Assembly: GCF_000189275.1 (NCBI RefSeq)
Contig: NZ_AEVT01000117.1
Coordinates: 124,001-188,000, forward strand
From: Vibrio sinaloensis DSM 21326
Lineage (GTDB): Bacteria; Pseudomonadota; Gammaproteobacteria; Enterobacterales; Vibrionaceae
Direction: 5' to 3'
DNA length: 64,000 nucleotides
Shown: piece after piece, positions 1 to 8,350 of the stretch
Layout: the number at the start of each line of letters is the position of its first letter
How positions within the stretch are numbered: position 1 is the stretch's first letter
Program-made: the position numbers and the translations under genes
The notes under the pieces: model-generated
The model's input: the letters and a program-made list of their open reading frames with translations, nothing else
What the model was told of the DNA's origin: nothing
Database searches by the model: none

Positions 1-481
1 CCCAGTTACTCTTCAGCAATCGGTATTGTTGCAAGTTCACCATGCTCAAAGGTTCAGGTTGAGACAACTGCTGAGCAGACAGTTTGTCGTCCGCTAGCTT
101 CAGCCAGATATCGATATCCAACCCAGTTTGATGACTTGAGTGGCCTGAAGAAAAACGCCCACCTTGAGGTAAGGACATGTCGCCGATAAGAATATGAGTC
201 GCCAATTGTTGCTGAGCAAGGTTGGCTAACCGCTCAACAAAACTGACCGCATCAGGATGGCCATAATAGCGCTCACGTTGACTTCGCAGTACTTGATAGC
301 CTTGTCCATCTAATGGCAACGATGCTGCGCCAGTCAAACAGCCATTGGCGTAGCTGCCGATCGCATCGGGCGCATGCTGTGAAGGCGCTGATTTTTGCTC
401 CCAAGGGCTGGCATTAAGAAACGGAGTAAATAAAAGACCTGTCAGAGCCCAAGCTCGCATCGAATGACCTAAGTTGAACAT
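1..481 (-). CDS. mepA: Penicillin-insensitive murein endopeptidase MepA (3' end outside window)
   Basis: Translation of the minus strand from the ATG at 481 gives a signal-peptide-like start (MFNLGHSMRAWALTGLLF) and then the MepA signature GDMSLPQGGRFSSGHSSHQ followed by TGLDIDIW, which carries the metal-binding His and Asp residues of this LAS-type metallopeptidase. The family cleaves D-Ala-meso-diaminopimelate cross-links of peptidoglycan in the periplasm. An AAGGAG ribosome site lies just upstream of the start. About 160 codons are visible; the C-terminal part runs off the left edge, so integrity cannot be judged. Confidence 0.9.
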   Translation of the reverse strand, partial: MFNLGHSMRAWALTGLLFTPFLNASPWEQKSAPSQHAPDAIGSYANGCLTGAASLPLDGQGYQVLRSQRERYYGHPDAVSFVERLANLAQQQLATHILIGDMSLPQGGRFSSGHSSHQTGLDIDIWLKLADDKLSAQQLSQPEPLSMVNLQQYRLLKSNW

Positions 482-514
482 ATTGAGCTCCTTCTTGCTT
501 TCCTTTCGCTGGCG

Positions 515-847
515 CTAGTAATGTTCGCCGTTGTCGTAATACCCTTTCGCCTCAAGCGCATTGAAAATAACCGCGACATCCACATCTTCACCGATCATCC
601 CACGGACTTGGCGAGTAATAATGCCAGCAACAGCATCTTGTGTTTCTTGGCCGCGATCAAACCACAACACTTCGACAAATGGATACGCTTGACTCACTTC
701 ACCTTCATGATAAAACGTCGTGTAGATATATTCGAAGGTAAAGTCCTCTCGAGGGCAGTCCATATGCGGTTGCAGTTCATCGATAAGAGACTTAGACAGA
801 GTTTGCACAGTTTGTGGCTCTACAGCACGAAAACGTAAATGTGGCAT
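515..847 (-). CDS. DUF1904 family protein, tautomerase-like fold
   Basis: A 110-residue protein beginning MPHLRFRAVE. The length, the N-terminal Met-Pro and the spacing of conserved acidic and aromatic residues resemble the DUF1904 family, which is related to small tautomerases that use Pro-1. There are two adjacent ATGs (848-850 and 845-847). The second is preferred because it exposes Pro-2 after Met removal and sits at a better distance from the AAGGAAG ribosome site. Function is unknown; a catalytic Pro is an inference from the fold family. It lies directly upstream of mepA on the same strand, with a 33-base gap. Confidence 0.75.
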   Translation of the reverse strand: MPHLRFRAVEPQTVQTLSKSLIDELQPHMDCPREDFTFEYIYTTFYHEGEVSQAYPFVEVLWFDRGQETQDAVAGIITRQVRGMIGEDVDVAVIFNALEAKGYYDNGEHY

Positions 848-942
848 CATTTGCTTCCTTTTATTATTTGTTTGGCCATCATACCAAGTTCTTGCCCATT
901 GTCTCGATAGACACTCTTTTACGAGAGGTTTGTGGATAATGA

Positions 943-1491
943 TTAATCTATCTCGTCGTTCAGGCGCTCAAGATTAGGGCGCAGCGTTAACGTCATCATC
1001 TCTCCATCGCTGTGCAAAATGGCCTGCCACTTGGTATGAGTCCAATCCATTTCACGAACGGCCTCTTGGGGGAAACGATTGAGAAACTGAATCAGCGCCT
1101 TATCGACCTGATTACGCTGCTTGGTCGATTTAGCCAGTCGTAGAGCTTCAGTGACATTAAAGCTCTCATTAGCGATAGAAATTCGATCCAATTGAAAGCC
1201 GTCTCTACGTAAATTGAGTTGAACCTCGCTAAGCTGATGAGCCGAATAAGGCGCCAATAAAGTTAAGTTAACCGTATCTGCGGTTATGACCAATTCGGCA
1301 TAGAAGGATAGGCGATAGTAGCCGAACTCATCTAAACAATAACGTAGCTCACGTTCCCCACAAGCATACCAATCACTGCCCTCCACCTGTTGGCGTAACT
1401 GTTCTTGGCTCAAACTCGCTAATGAATTTAACCCTGCCTGAGCCTGGAAAGTCGCAATGAGTAATATGCAATACAGCCGAACAATACGCAT
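943..1491 (-). CDS. Secreted protein of unknown function
   Basis: A 182-residue protein with a typical signal peptide (MRIVRLYCILLIATFQAQA, cleavage probably before GLNS). The mature part has two cysteines close together (YACGERELRYCLDE) that could form a disulfide in the periplasm, and no motif that I recognise. It follows secF on the same strand but is separated from it by an intrinsic terminator, so it probably has its own promoter. I can only call it a conserved-looking exported unknown. Confidence 0.65.
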   Translation of the reverse strand: MRIVRLYCILLIATFQAQAGLNSLASLSQEQLRQQVEGSDWYACGERELRYCLDEFGYYRLSFYAELVITADTVNLTLLAPYSAHQLSEVQLNLRRDGFQLDRISIANESFNVTEALRLAKSTKQRNQVDKALIQFLNRFPQEAVREMDWTHTKWQAILHSDGEMMTLTLRPNLERLNDEID

Positions 1492-1500
1492 AGAGTCTCC

Positions 1501-1540
1501 ATAAAAAACAAAGCCGCTGACAAGTCAGCGGCTTTTCTGT
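1501..1540 (-). terminator. Intrinsic terminator downstream of secF
   Basis: Perfect 9-base arms GCCGCTGAC and GTCAGCGGC at 1513-1532. On the minus strand the hairpin is followed by a T-rich run (complement of 1502-1512). There are also T residues on the plus side, so it may work both ways. Confidence 0.8.
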
Positions 1541-1551
1541 TCATGTATGCC

Positions 1552-2499
1552 TTATGGCATCTCGTCGAACTCTGCACCCTCTTTTTCTACTTGAGGTGGC
1601 ATTAGGTGTTCTTTGGTAATACCTAGTTTCAATGCCAGTGCCGAGGCAACATAGATTGAAGAGTACGTACCTACCGTAATACCCAGTAGAAGTGCGGTAG
1701 CAAAGCCGTGAATCAACGCACCGCCTTGAGTAAACAGGGCGATAACTACGAACAAGGTCGTACCAGAGGTAATCAAAGTACGGCTCAATGTTTGTGTAAT
1801 TGAGCTGTTCATGATGTCAGCGGGTTCACCTTTACGCATCTTACGGAAGTTTTCTCGGATACGGTCGAATACAACAATGGTATCGTTGAGCGAGTAACCA
1901 ACCACCGTCAGCAATGCCGCCACAATAGTCAGGTCAACCTCAATCTGCATTAACGAGAATACGCCAAGAGTGATGATCACGTCGTGTGCCAGTGCCAATA
2001 CCGCACCCGCAGCCAAACGCCACTCAAATCGTACCGAAACGTAAATCAAAATACAGATGAGTGAAACCAGAATCGCAAGACCACCCGCCTCAGTCAGCTC
2101 ATCACCAACATTAGGGCCGACAAACTCGATACGACGCATTTCAACGCTTTCACCCGTGCCATCTTTGATTGCAGAAAGAATCTGGTTACCCAAAGTCTCA
2201 CCAGCAACATCATCGCGAGGACGAAGACGTACCATAACATCGCGCGCGCTACCGAAGTTTTGCACTGTTGCATCACCAAAGCCTTTGGCTTCAAGTGCAC
2301 CACGAATTTCTTCTAGGTTTGCTGGCTGTTCGAAGCCCACTTCGATCAAGGTACCACCGGTAAAATCTAGACCCCAGTTCAACCACTTGGTTGATAGAGT
2401 AAAGATAGAAGCACCAATCATCAAAATTGAGAACACGAATGCCAGCTTCGACCAACGCATAAAGTCGATCGTTTTTTCTGCTTTTAGAATCTGAAACAT
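1552..2499 (-). CDS. secF: Protein translocase subunit SecF
   Basis: 315 residues, the usual size for SecF. The N-terminus has one membrane segment, then the periplasmic P4-type domain beginning LNWGLDFTGGTLIEVGF. Five further membrane segments follow, including the conserved stretch GYSLNDTIVVFDRIREN. With SecD it forms the proton-driven complex that helps late steps of Sec export at the inner membrane. It is 14 bases downstream of secD and ends just before a terminator, so it is the last gene of the yajC-secD-secF operon. Confidence 0.97.
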   Translation of the reverse strand: MFQILKAEKTIDFMRWSKLAFVFSILMIGASIFTLSTKWLNWGLDFTGGTLIEVGFEQPANLEEIRGALEAKGFGDATVQNFGSARDVMVRLRPRDDVAGETLGNQILSAIKDGTGESVEMRRIEFVGPNVGDELTEAGGLAILVSLICILIYVSVRFEWRLAAGAVLALAHDVIITLGVFSLMQIEVDLTIVAALLTVVGYSLNDTIVVFDRIRENFRKMRKGEPADIMNSSITQTLSRTLITSGTTLFVVIALFTQGGALIHGFATALLLGITVGTYSSIYVASALALKLGITKEHLMPPQVEKEGAEFDEMP

Positions 2500-2513
2500 A
2501 CTAATTCCTAGCC

Positions 2514-4370
2514 TTAGATCGACAGTTTGTTGATTCGCTTACCGCCATACATCAGGTTCACGACACAACGTGTACCGACAATAGCTGTAAACATTGAAGT
2601 AAGGATACCGATAGACAGCGTTACCGCGAAACCTTTGATTGCGCCTGTACCCACAGCAAACAGAATGATTGCGGTAATCAATGTGGTGATGTTGGCATCA
2701 GCAATAGTACTGAAGGCGTTCGCATAACCTTGGTGAATCGCTTGCTGAGGGTTACGCCCTTCGCGCAGCTCTTCACGAATCCGCTCAAAGATAAGAACGT
2801 TGGCATCGACTGCCATACCGACCGTTAGAACGATACCAGCGATACCAGGGAGCGTCATCGTCGCGCCTGGAATCATCGACATCACACCGATAATCAGGAC
2901 TAAGTTTGCCATCAGCGCCATGTTGGCAATAAAGCCAAACTTACGGTAGTAAAGCAGAGTAAATAGCATTACTGCGACCATACCCCAGATACACGCTTGA
3001 ATACCCATGTCGATATTCTGCTGACCCATAGAAGGACCAATCGTACGCTCTTCTACGATAGAAATAGGCGCGATCAGAGCACCTGCACGCAATAGTAGCG
3101 CGAGGTTATGAGCTTCAGCGGCAGAGTCGATACCAGTAATACGGAAGTTACGACCTAGCGCAGATTGAATCGTTGCTTGGTTAATCACTTCTTCGTGCTT
3201 AGATAGAATGACTTTGCCTTCAGGTGTACGACGGCCACTGTCTTTATACTCAGCGAACACGGTAGCCATCAGCTTGCCAATGTTTTTCTTCGAGAATGCA
3301 GACATCTTGTTACCACCTTCACTATCAAGTGAGATGTTAACTTGCGGACGACCATATTCATCGACACTTGAGCTTGCATCTGTGATGCTTTGACCACCAA
3401 GAATCACGCGCTTCTTAAGAACGACAGGGCGACCGTCACGATCTTGCTTAATTTCGCTGCCTGCTGGTGCACGGCCATTAGCGGCTGCCGCTAAGTCAGC
3501 ACTTGCATCAACTTCACGGAACTCAAGCGTTGCCGTCGCACCTAAAATTTCTTTCGCGCGAGCTGTATCTTGAACACCTGGCAGTTCAACCACAATGCGA
3601 CTAGCACCTTGACGTTGAACCAACGGCTCAGCCACACCCAGTTCGTTTACACGATTACGTAGGATGGTGATGTTTTGCTCAACGGCGTAGTTGCGAATTT
3701 CAGTTAGGCGTTGCTCAGTAAAGGTTGCTGTCAGTGCAAAGCGACCATTAGAGTCTGAATCAACAAAGATCATGTCCGGATGGTTTTGCTTTAGCAGAGC
3801 TTCCGCTTCCGCCAGCTGCTCAGCATTACGCAGCAACACCTCTACCCCTTCCTTGCCGGAAGGACGGATAGCACGGTAACGAATTTTTGCTTCACGCAGC
3901 TCGCTACGGAACGCTTCTTCTTGCTGACCAACGAGCTTTTCCATCGCAGCATCCATATCCACTTCCATCAAGAAGTGAACACCACCACGTAGGTCGAGAC
4001 CTAGTTTCATCGGTGCGGCGCCGATTGACTCAAGCCAATCCGGTGTTGCTGGAGCGAGGTTAAGAGCAACAATTTTGTCTTTGCCAAGCGCTTCGTTGAT
4101 TACGTCACGCGCACTGATTTGCGTATCAGTGTCAGAGAAACGTACGAGAATGGATCCATTTTCTAGAGCAATGGATTTATGAGATAAGCCCTGTTCATCA
4201 AGAGCTTGGGTTACAGAATCCAGCGTTGACATATCAACAGAGGCGCCACGCGCCCCTGTAACTTGAATTGCCGGATCTTCACCGTAAATATTTGGAAGTG
4301 CGTACAATGCCGCGATAGCAATGGTAAACATCACCATCAGATACTTCCATAAAGGGTATCGGTTTAGCAC
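2514..4370 (-). CDS. secD: Protein translocase subunit SecD
   Basis: 618 residues, matching the family. It has an N-terminal membrane segment, the first periplasmic signature KLGLDLRGGVHFLMEVD near residue 120, a large periplasmic domain and a C-terminal six-helix RND-like membrane domain. That domain contains MTLPGIAGIVLTVGMAVD followed by ANVLIFERIREE; the Asp in this stretch belongs to the proton pathway of the family. It sits 20 bases downstream of yajC in the usual gene order. The periplasmic domain interacts with emerging preproteins and completes their release. Confidence 0.97.
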   Translation of the reverse strand: MLNRYPLWKYLMVMFTIAIAALYALPNIYGEDPAIQVTGARGASVDMSTLDSVTQALDEQGLSHKSIALENGSILVRFSDTDTQISARDVINEALGKDKIVALNLAPATPDWLESIGAAPMKLGLDLRGGVHFLMEVDMDAAMEKLVGQQEEAFRSELREAKIRYRAIRPSGKEGVEVLLRNAEQLAEAEALLKQNHPDMIFVDSDSNGRFALTATFTEQRLTEIRNYAVEQNITILRNRVNELGVAEPLVQRQGASRIVVELPGVQDTARAKEILGATATLEFREVDASADLAAAANGRAPAGSEIKQDRDGRPVVLKKRVILGGQSITDASSSVDEYGRPQVNISLDSEGGNKMSAFSKKNIGKLMATVFAEYKDSGRRTPEGKVILSKHEEVINQATIQSALGRNFRITGIDSAAEAHNLALLLRAGALIAPISIVEERTIGPSMGQQNIDMGIQACIWGMVAVMLFTLLYYRKFGFIANMALMANLVLIIGVMSMIPGATMTLPGIAGIVLTVGMAVDANVLIFERIREELREGRNPQQAIHQGYANAFSTIADANITTLITAIILFAVGTGAIKGFAVTLSIGILTSMFTAIVGTRCVVNLMYGGKRINKLSI

Positions 4371-4390
4371 AGCGGAGATCCTTTAGCTGT

Positions 4391-4720
4391 TTATAGAGAC
4401 TTTAGCGTACCTTTTGGTAGCACTGCAGTAACGAAGTCTTTCTTGATAACAACTTCATTATTTGTGTTCAGCTCGATAGAGATGTAGTCGTTGTCTTCTG
4501 CGATTTTCGTGATTTTACCCACTAGGCCACCGCTGGTTAGAACTTCATCACCCTTACCCATAGAGCTCATAAGACTCTTGTGCTCTTTAACACGCTTAGC
4601 TTGTGGACGGTAGATCATGAAGTAGAAGATCACCGCGAACATACCTAACATGATTAGCATTTCAAAACCGCCGCCTGCTGGTGCGCCTTCTGCTGCTGCG
4701 TGAGCTTGAGAAATAAACAT
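4391..4720 (-). CDS. yajC: Preprotein translocase accessory subunit YajC
   Basis: 109 residues with a single membrane helix (MLIMLGMFAVIFYFMIYRPQ) followed by a cytoplasmic domain with KGDEVLTSGGLVGKI, the hallmark of YajC. The frame is open further upstream to 4780, but the ATG at 4720 has an AGAGGATG ribosome site and gives the family N-terminus MFISQAHA. YajC associates with SecDF and is the first gene of the operon. Confidence 0.95.
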   Translation of the reverse strand: MFISQAHAAAEGAPAGGGFEMLIMLGMFAVIFYFMIYRPQAKRVKEHKSLMSSMGKGDEVLTSGGLVGKITKIAEDNDYISIELNTNNEVVIKKDFVTAVLPKGTLKSL

Positions 4721-4844
4721 TAAAACATCCTCTAGTATTTTTATTAATGTCCAAGTTGGGCTTTCGCAATTTAGTTTCAAGTCCGAGAGTGACTAATAGA
4801 GATCGCTCTCTCAAAAATAGCTTGCGTCTGCCTACTTTATTAGC

Positions 4845-4874
4845 AAAAGCCTCTGGCAAAATGCCAAAGGCTTT
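4845..4874 (-). terminator. Probable terminator downstream of tgt
   Basis: Hairpin AAAGCCT-c-TGGCA / TGCCA-a-AGGCTTT with one mismatch and a 3-base loop, 20 bases past the tgt stop and followed on the minus strand by TTTTGC. It separates queA/tgt from the yajC promoter. Confidence 0.65.
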
Positions 4875-4894
4875 GAATCTTTATATCGTGTCAA

Positions 4895-6031
4895 TTATTG
4901 CTCTTTTGATAGCGGCGGCACTTCACGGCCACGACGCTCATAGAACTCTTTCACGAACTCATCGAAACGATCTTCATCAATTGCGCTACGAATGCTTTCC
5001 ATTAGGCGTTGGTAGTAACGCAGGTTATGGATTGTATTTAAGCGCGCACCTAGAATTTCGTTACAACGCTCTAAGTGGTGAAGGTACGACTTAGAGTAAT
5101 TTTGACAAGTGTAACAGTCACAATGCGGATCCAGTGGTGTTGTATCCGTTTTGTGTTTCGCATTACGGATCTTGATCACACCCCCCGTCACAAACAGGTG
5201 GCCATTTCGCGCATTTCGCGTTGGCATTACACAGTCGAACATATCGATGCCGCGACGAACACCTTCAACCAAGTCTTCTGGTTTGCCGACACCCATTAGG
5301 TAACGAGGCTTATCTTCCGGCAATTGTGGACATGTGTGCTCAAGAATACGGTGCATGTCTTCTTTCGGCTCACCAACGGCTAGGCCACCAACCGCGTAAC
5401 CATCAAAACCAATGTCAGTTAGGCCTTTTACAGACACATCACGCAGATCTTCGTACACACCGCCTTGAACGATACCAAATAGGTTGTTCGGGTTTTCTAG
5501 TTTATCGAAGTGATCACGAGAACGCTGTGCCCAACGTAGTGACATTTCCATCGACTTCTTCGCTTCATCGTGCGTCGCTGGGTATGGCGTACACTCGTCA
5601 AAGATCATTACGATATCTGAACCTAGGTCTTTCTGGATTTCCATCGACTTCTCAGCGTCCATGAAGATCTTGTCACCGTTTACTGGGTTGCGGAAATGTA
5701 CCCCTTCCTCAGTGATGGTGCGCATCTTACCAAGGCTGAATACTTGGAAACCGCCTGAATCAGTAAGAATAGGACCGTGCCAGTTCATAAAATCGTGCAG
5801 GTCACCATGCATTTTCATGATTTCTTGACCTGGGCGTAGCCATAGGTGGAAAGTGTTACCTAGCAGTATTTCAGCACCCGTGCCTTTTACTTCTTCAGGC
5901 GTCATACCTTTAACCGTGCCGTAGGTACCCACTGGCATAAATGCTGGTGTTTGAACTGTGCCACGTTCGAAGGTCAGTTGACCACGACGTGCAACACCGT
6001 CTTTTTTCTTAAGATCGAATTTTAACTTCAC
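4895..6031 (-). CDS. tgt: Queuine tRNA-ribosyltransferase (tRNA-guanine transglycosylase)
   Basis: 378 residues, typical for bacterial Tgt. It contains the substrate-site motif LTDSGGFQVFSLGKM, the nucleophile region MFDCVMPTRNARNGH and the zinc site CDCYTC...YLHHL near the C-terminus. It swaps guanine-34 of GU(N)-anticodon tRNAs for preQ1, the first tRNA-level step of queuosine formation. QueA, the next enzyme in the pathway, is encoded 250 bases upstream on the same strand, with a palindromic repeat in the gap. Confidence 0.97.
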   Translation of the reverse strand: MKLKFDLKKKDGVARRGQLTFERGTVQTPAFMPVGTYGTVKGMTPEEVKGTGAEILLGNTFHLWLRPGQEIMKMHGDLHDFMNWHGPILTDSGGFQVFSLGKMRTITEEGVHFRNPVNGDKIFMDAEKSMEIQKDLGSDIVMIFDECTPYPATHDEAKKSMEMSLRWAQRSRDHFDKLENPNNLFGIVQGGVYEDLRDVSVKGLTDIGFDGYAVGGLAVGEPKEDMHRILEHTCPQLPEDKPRYLMGVGKPEDLVEGVRRGIDMFDCVMPTRNARNGHLFVTGGVIKIRNAKHKTDTTPLDPHCDCYTCQNYSKSYLHHLERCNEILGARLNTIHNLRYYQRLMESIRSAIDEDRFDEFVKEFYERRGREVPPLSKEQ

Positions 6032-6187
6032 GAAGCCTCCGGTTGTCAGAGAAACAGTCTGACGATATTTTCGGGATTATCCCATTGTAGGAGCGGTCGC
6101 CTTCCGTGCGAGATGCAAAATAACCGATTATTCTGCTTCCTAGCGTACTGCTAGCACTCGTAAACAGTAAATTTTAAAAAAGCTTAC

Positions 6188-6285
6188 TAGCAAAATATTA
6201 CGCTTTAAGAGCAAGGAAAAAGCGCGGAGCTTACGAATGTAAGTGAGCACTTTTGACGCAGCTATTGAAGCGTAAGATACAGCTA
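6188..6285. repeat. 98-base imperfect palindromic intergenic element
   Basis: The outer arms pair TAGC..AT.TTACGCTT.A with its complement at both ends (6188-6207 and about 6266-6285). An inner hairpin CTTAC-gaat-GTAAG sits at the centre, flanked by AAAAGC/GCaCTTTT-like arms. The right end overlaps the queA stop codon. The organisation suggests a dispersed, non-coding palindrome unit of the kind common between genes in Vibrio. Copy number cannot be checked here. Confidence 0.5.
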
Positions 6286-7335
6286 GTCCGTTTTTTTCTT
6301 GATGAACATCGAATCACCATATGAGAAGAAGCGGTACTTATTCTCTACAGCGTGTTTGTAAGCGTTCATCGTATTTTCATAGCCTGCGAATGCACTGACT
6401 AGCATGATCAGTGTCGATTCTGGCAGGTGGAAGTTAGTGATCAAACAATCAACTAACTGATATTCGTAACCAGGGAAGATGAAGATCTCGGTATCGCCGA
6501 AGAAAGGCACGAGTTCGGTACCTTTTTTGATCGCATCTTGCGCCGCACTTTCTAGAGAGCGCACAGACGTTGTACCTACCGCAATGATACGGCCTCCACG
6601 CGCTTTCGTCGCTTGAATAGCATCCACCACTTCTTGCGGTACTTCAACGTACTCAGCGTGCATGTGGTGCTCATTAATATTGTCGACTTTAACCGGCTGG
6701 AATGTCCCTGCACCAACGTGCAAAGTGACATAAGCAAACTCTGCCCCTTTCGCTTTGATCTTCTCAAGCAAAGGCTCATCAAAATGAAGGCCCGCTGTCG
6801 GTGCTGCAACTGCACCCGGCTTTTCATTGTAAACCGTTTGGTAGCGCTCTTTGTCTGAGTCTTCATCTGGACGGTCAATATAAGGAGGAAGAGGCATGTG
6901 ACCAATCTCTTCCAGTACCGCCAACACATTCTGTTCAGCGTTAAACTTCAGCTCGAACAGTGCATCATGACGCGCGACCATTTCCGCTGAATATTCGTCG
7001 TTTTCGCCAATAAAAATCGTCGACCCCGGCTTCGGTGATTTAGAGCAGCGAACGTGCGCGAGGATGCTCTTCTCATCGAGAACTCGTTCAACCAGCACCT
7101 CAAGCTTACCGCCTGACTCTTTACGGCCAAACATACGCGCTGGAATCACGCGAGTATTATTGAAAACCACCAGATCACCCGGCTGTACTTGGTCCAGCAC
7201 ATCGGTAAACGTGCCATCAACGAGTTCCCCCGTGTTGCCATCCATTTGCAGTAGACGGCTAGCAGTACGTTCAGGTTGAGGGTAACGAGCAATAAGCTCA
7301 TCCGGTAAATCAAAATGGAAATCTGATACTTGCAT
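6283..7335 (-). CDS. queA: S-adenosylmethionine:tRNA ribosyltransferase-isomerase QueA
   Basis: 350 residues. It opens with FHFDLPDELIARYPQPERTA and contains the family motifs VFNNTRVIPARMFG and AAPTAGLHFDEPLL, plus the C-terminal TNFHLPESTLIMLVSAF. It transfers and isomerises the ribosyl part of SAM onto preQ1-tRNA, giving epoxyqueuosine. It is upstream of tgt in the same direction. Its stop codon lies inside the palindromic element, which might influence how much tgt is made from the queA transcript. Confidence 0.97.
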   Translation of the reverse strand: MQVSDFHFDLPDELIARYPQPERTASRLLQMDGNTGELVDGTFTDVLDQVQPGDLVVFNNTRVIPARMFGRKESGGKLEVLVERVLDEKSILAHVRCSKSPKPGSTIFIGENDEYSAEMVARHDALFELKFNAEQNVLAVLEEIGHMPLPPYIDRPDEDSDKERYQTVYNEKPGAVAAPTAGLHFDEPLLEKIKAKGAEFAYVTLHVGAGTFQPVKVDNINEHHMHAEYVEVPQEVVDAIQATKARGGRIIAVGTTSVRSLESAAQDAIKKGTELVPFFGDTEIFIFPGYEYQLVDCLITNFHLPESTLIMLVSAFAGYENTMNAYKHAVENKYRFFSYGDSMFIKKKTD

Positions 7336-7650
7336 GTTACTAAATCTTTTGTCGTGGTTTCTTTTATCGTGATGAAAGCCGAGCTGATTCTGTCACAAAC
7401 AGACGACGAGTTTTTCGCAGCCGACTAGTATATTGCGCATGGGAGCAATATCAAGAAAAGAGATGTGAATTATTGTAATCATTTGCACAAATTTACCATC
7501 AATCCTTCACTAAATTGTCTGGTAATCCTCACCAGTTGATTTACCGCAAAAAAGTCGCAGTTATAGCAGCAAAAACGCGTTTAGCTCTCAAACTCAGAGT
7601 AAGAAAGTCACTATATTTAAAGAGCCAAGAATAATAATCAGGAGGCAGCC
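7336..7650. promoter_or_regulatory. Divergent promoter region between queA and the CBS protein gene
   Basis: 315 bases with no credible gene. It holds a palindrome ATATTGC-N8-GCAATAT near 7430-7451 and an AGGAGG ribosome site directly before 7651. I recognise no specific operator. Confidence 0.4.
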
Positions 7651-8121
7651 ATGATTAAGGTAGAAGACATGATGACGCGAAATCCGCACACGCTTCTTCG
7701 CTCTCATAACCTCGCCGACGCCAAACATTTAATGGAGGCTTTGGATATTCGCCACGTGCCTATTATCGATGCAGATAGAAAGCTACTCGGCGTCGTCTCT
7801 CAACGTGATGTCCTTGCCGCTCAAGAATCCAGCCTACAGAAACTTCCAGAAAATCAATCCTACACGCTCAATACTCCGCTCTTTGAAGTGATGAAAACCA
7901 GCATTATGTCGGTCGCCCCACAAGCGGGATTAAAAGAAAGCGCCATCTACATGCAAAAACATAAGGTGGGATGTTTGCCTGTGGTCGAAAAAGGCCAGCT
8001 GGTCGGCATTATTACCGACAGCGATTTTGTTGCGATTGCCATTAACTTACTCGAACTTCAAGAAGAAGTTGAGCCGGAAGAGATCGAGACCGAGACCGTC
8101 GAGCCACAAGAGATCAATTGA
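7651..8121 (+). CDS. CBS domain-containing protein
   Basis: 156 residues forming two CBS motifs. The first runs from MIKVEDMMTRNPHTLLRSH to about residue 60 (LGVVSQRDVLAA); the second from about 78 to 130 (VMKTSIMSVAPQA to LVGIITDSDFVAIA). CBS pairs bind adenine nucleotides and act as energy or ligand sensors. There is no attached enzyme or channel domain; a strongly acidic tail (EEVEPEEIETETVEPQEIN) follows. The ribosome site is AGGAGG. The partner it regulates is unknown. It seems to be a single-gene unit, with an imperfect stem-loop after it near 8136-8178. Confidence 0.85.
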   Translation: MIKVEDMMTRNPHTLLRSHNLADAKHLMEALDIRHVPIIDADRKLLGVVSQRDVLAAQESSLQKLPENQSYTLNTPLFEVMKTSIMSVAPQAGLKESAIYMQKHKVGCLPVVEKGQLVGIITDSDFVAIAINLLELQEEVEPEEIETETVEPQEIN

Positions 8122-8350
8122 GTCTCTACACTTCAAGGATAAGCGCTAGGAAGACTTACATCTTAGTGCTTATCTTCGCTTCTCATCTGAAAGCAGCACA
8201 CCTTCATTTAGACTTGTGCCAAATTAAACTAATTTACTATCCCACAAGTGTCATAATTTAATTATAATTTACTAACAATTATAAAAATAATATCAACACG
8301 TCAGTTCCGTCTCATAACAATCATTTATACAGACAGACAGGAACATAGGT

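Noticed and set aside
521..838. Open frame of 105 codons opposite the DUF1904 gene
   Set aside because: Antisense to a well-supported gene, no ribosome site and no recognisable protein features.
2057..2494. 145-codon frame antisense to secF
   Set aside because: Shadow of a highly conserved gene; composition follows the opposite strand.
5221..5664. 147-codon frame antisense to tgt
   Set aside because: Overlaps the conserved Tgt core and has no supporting start site.
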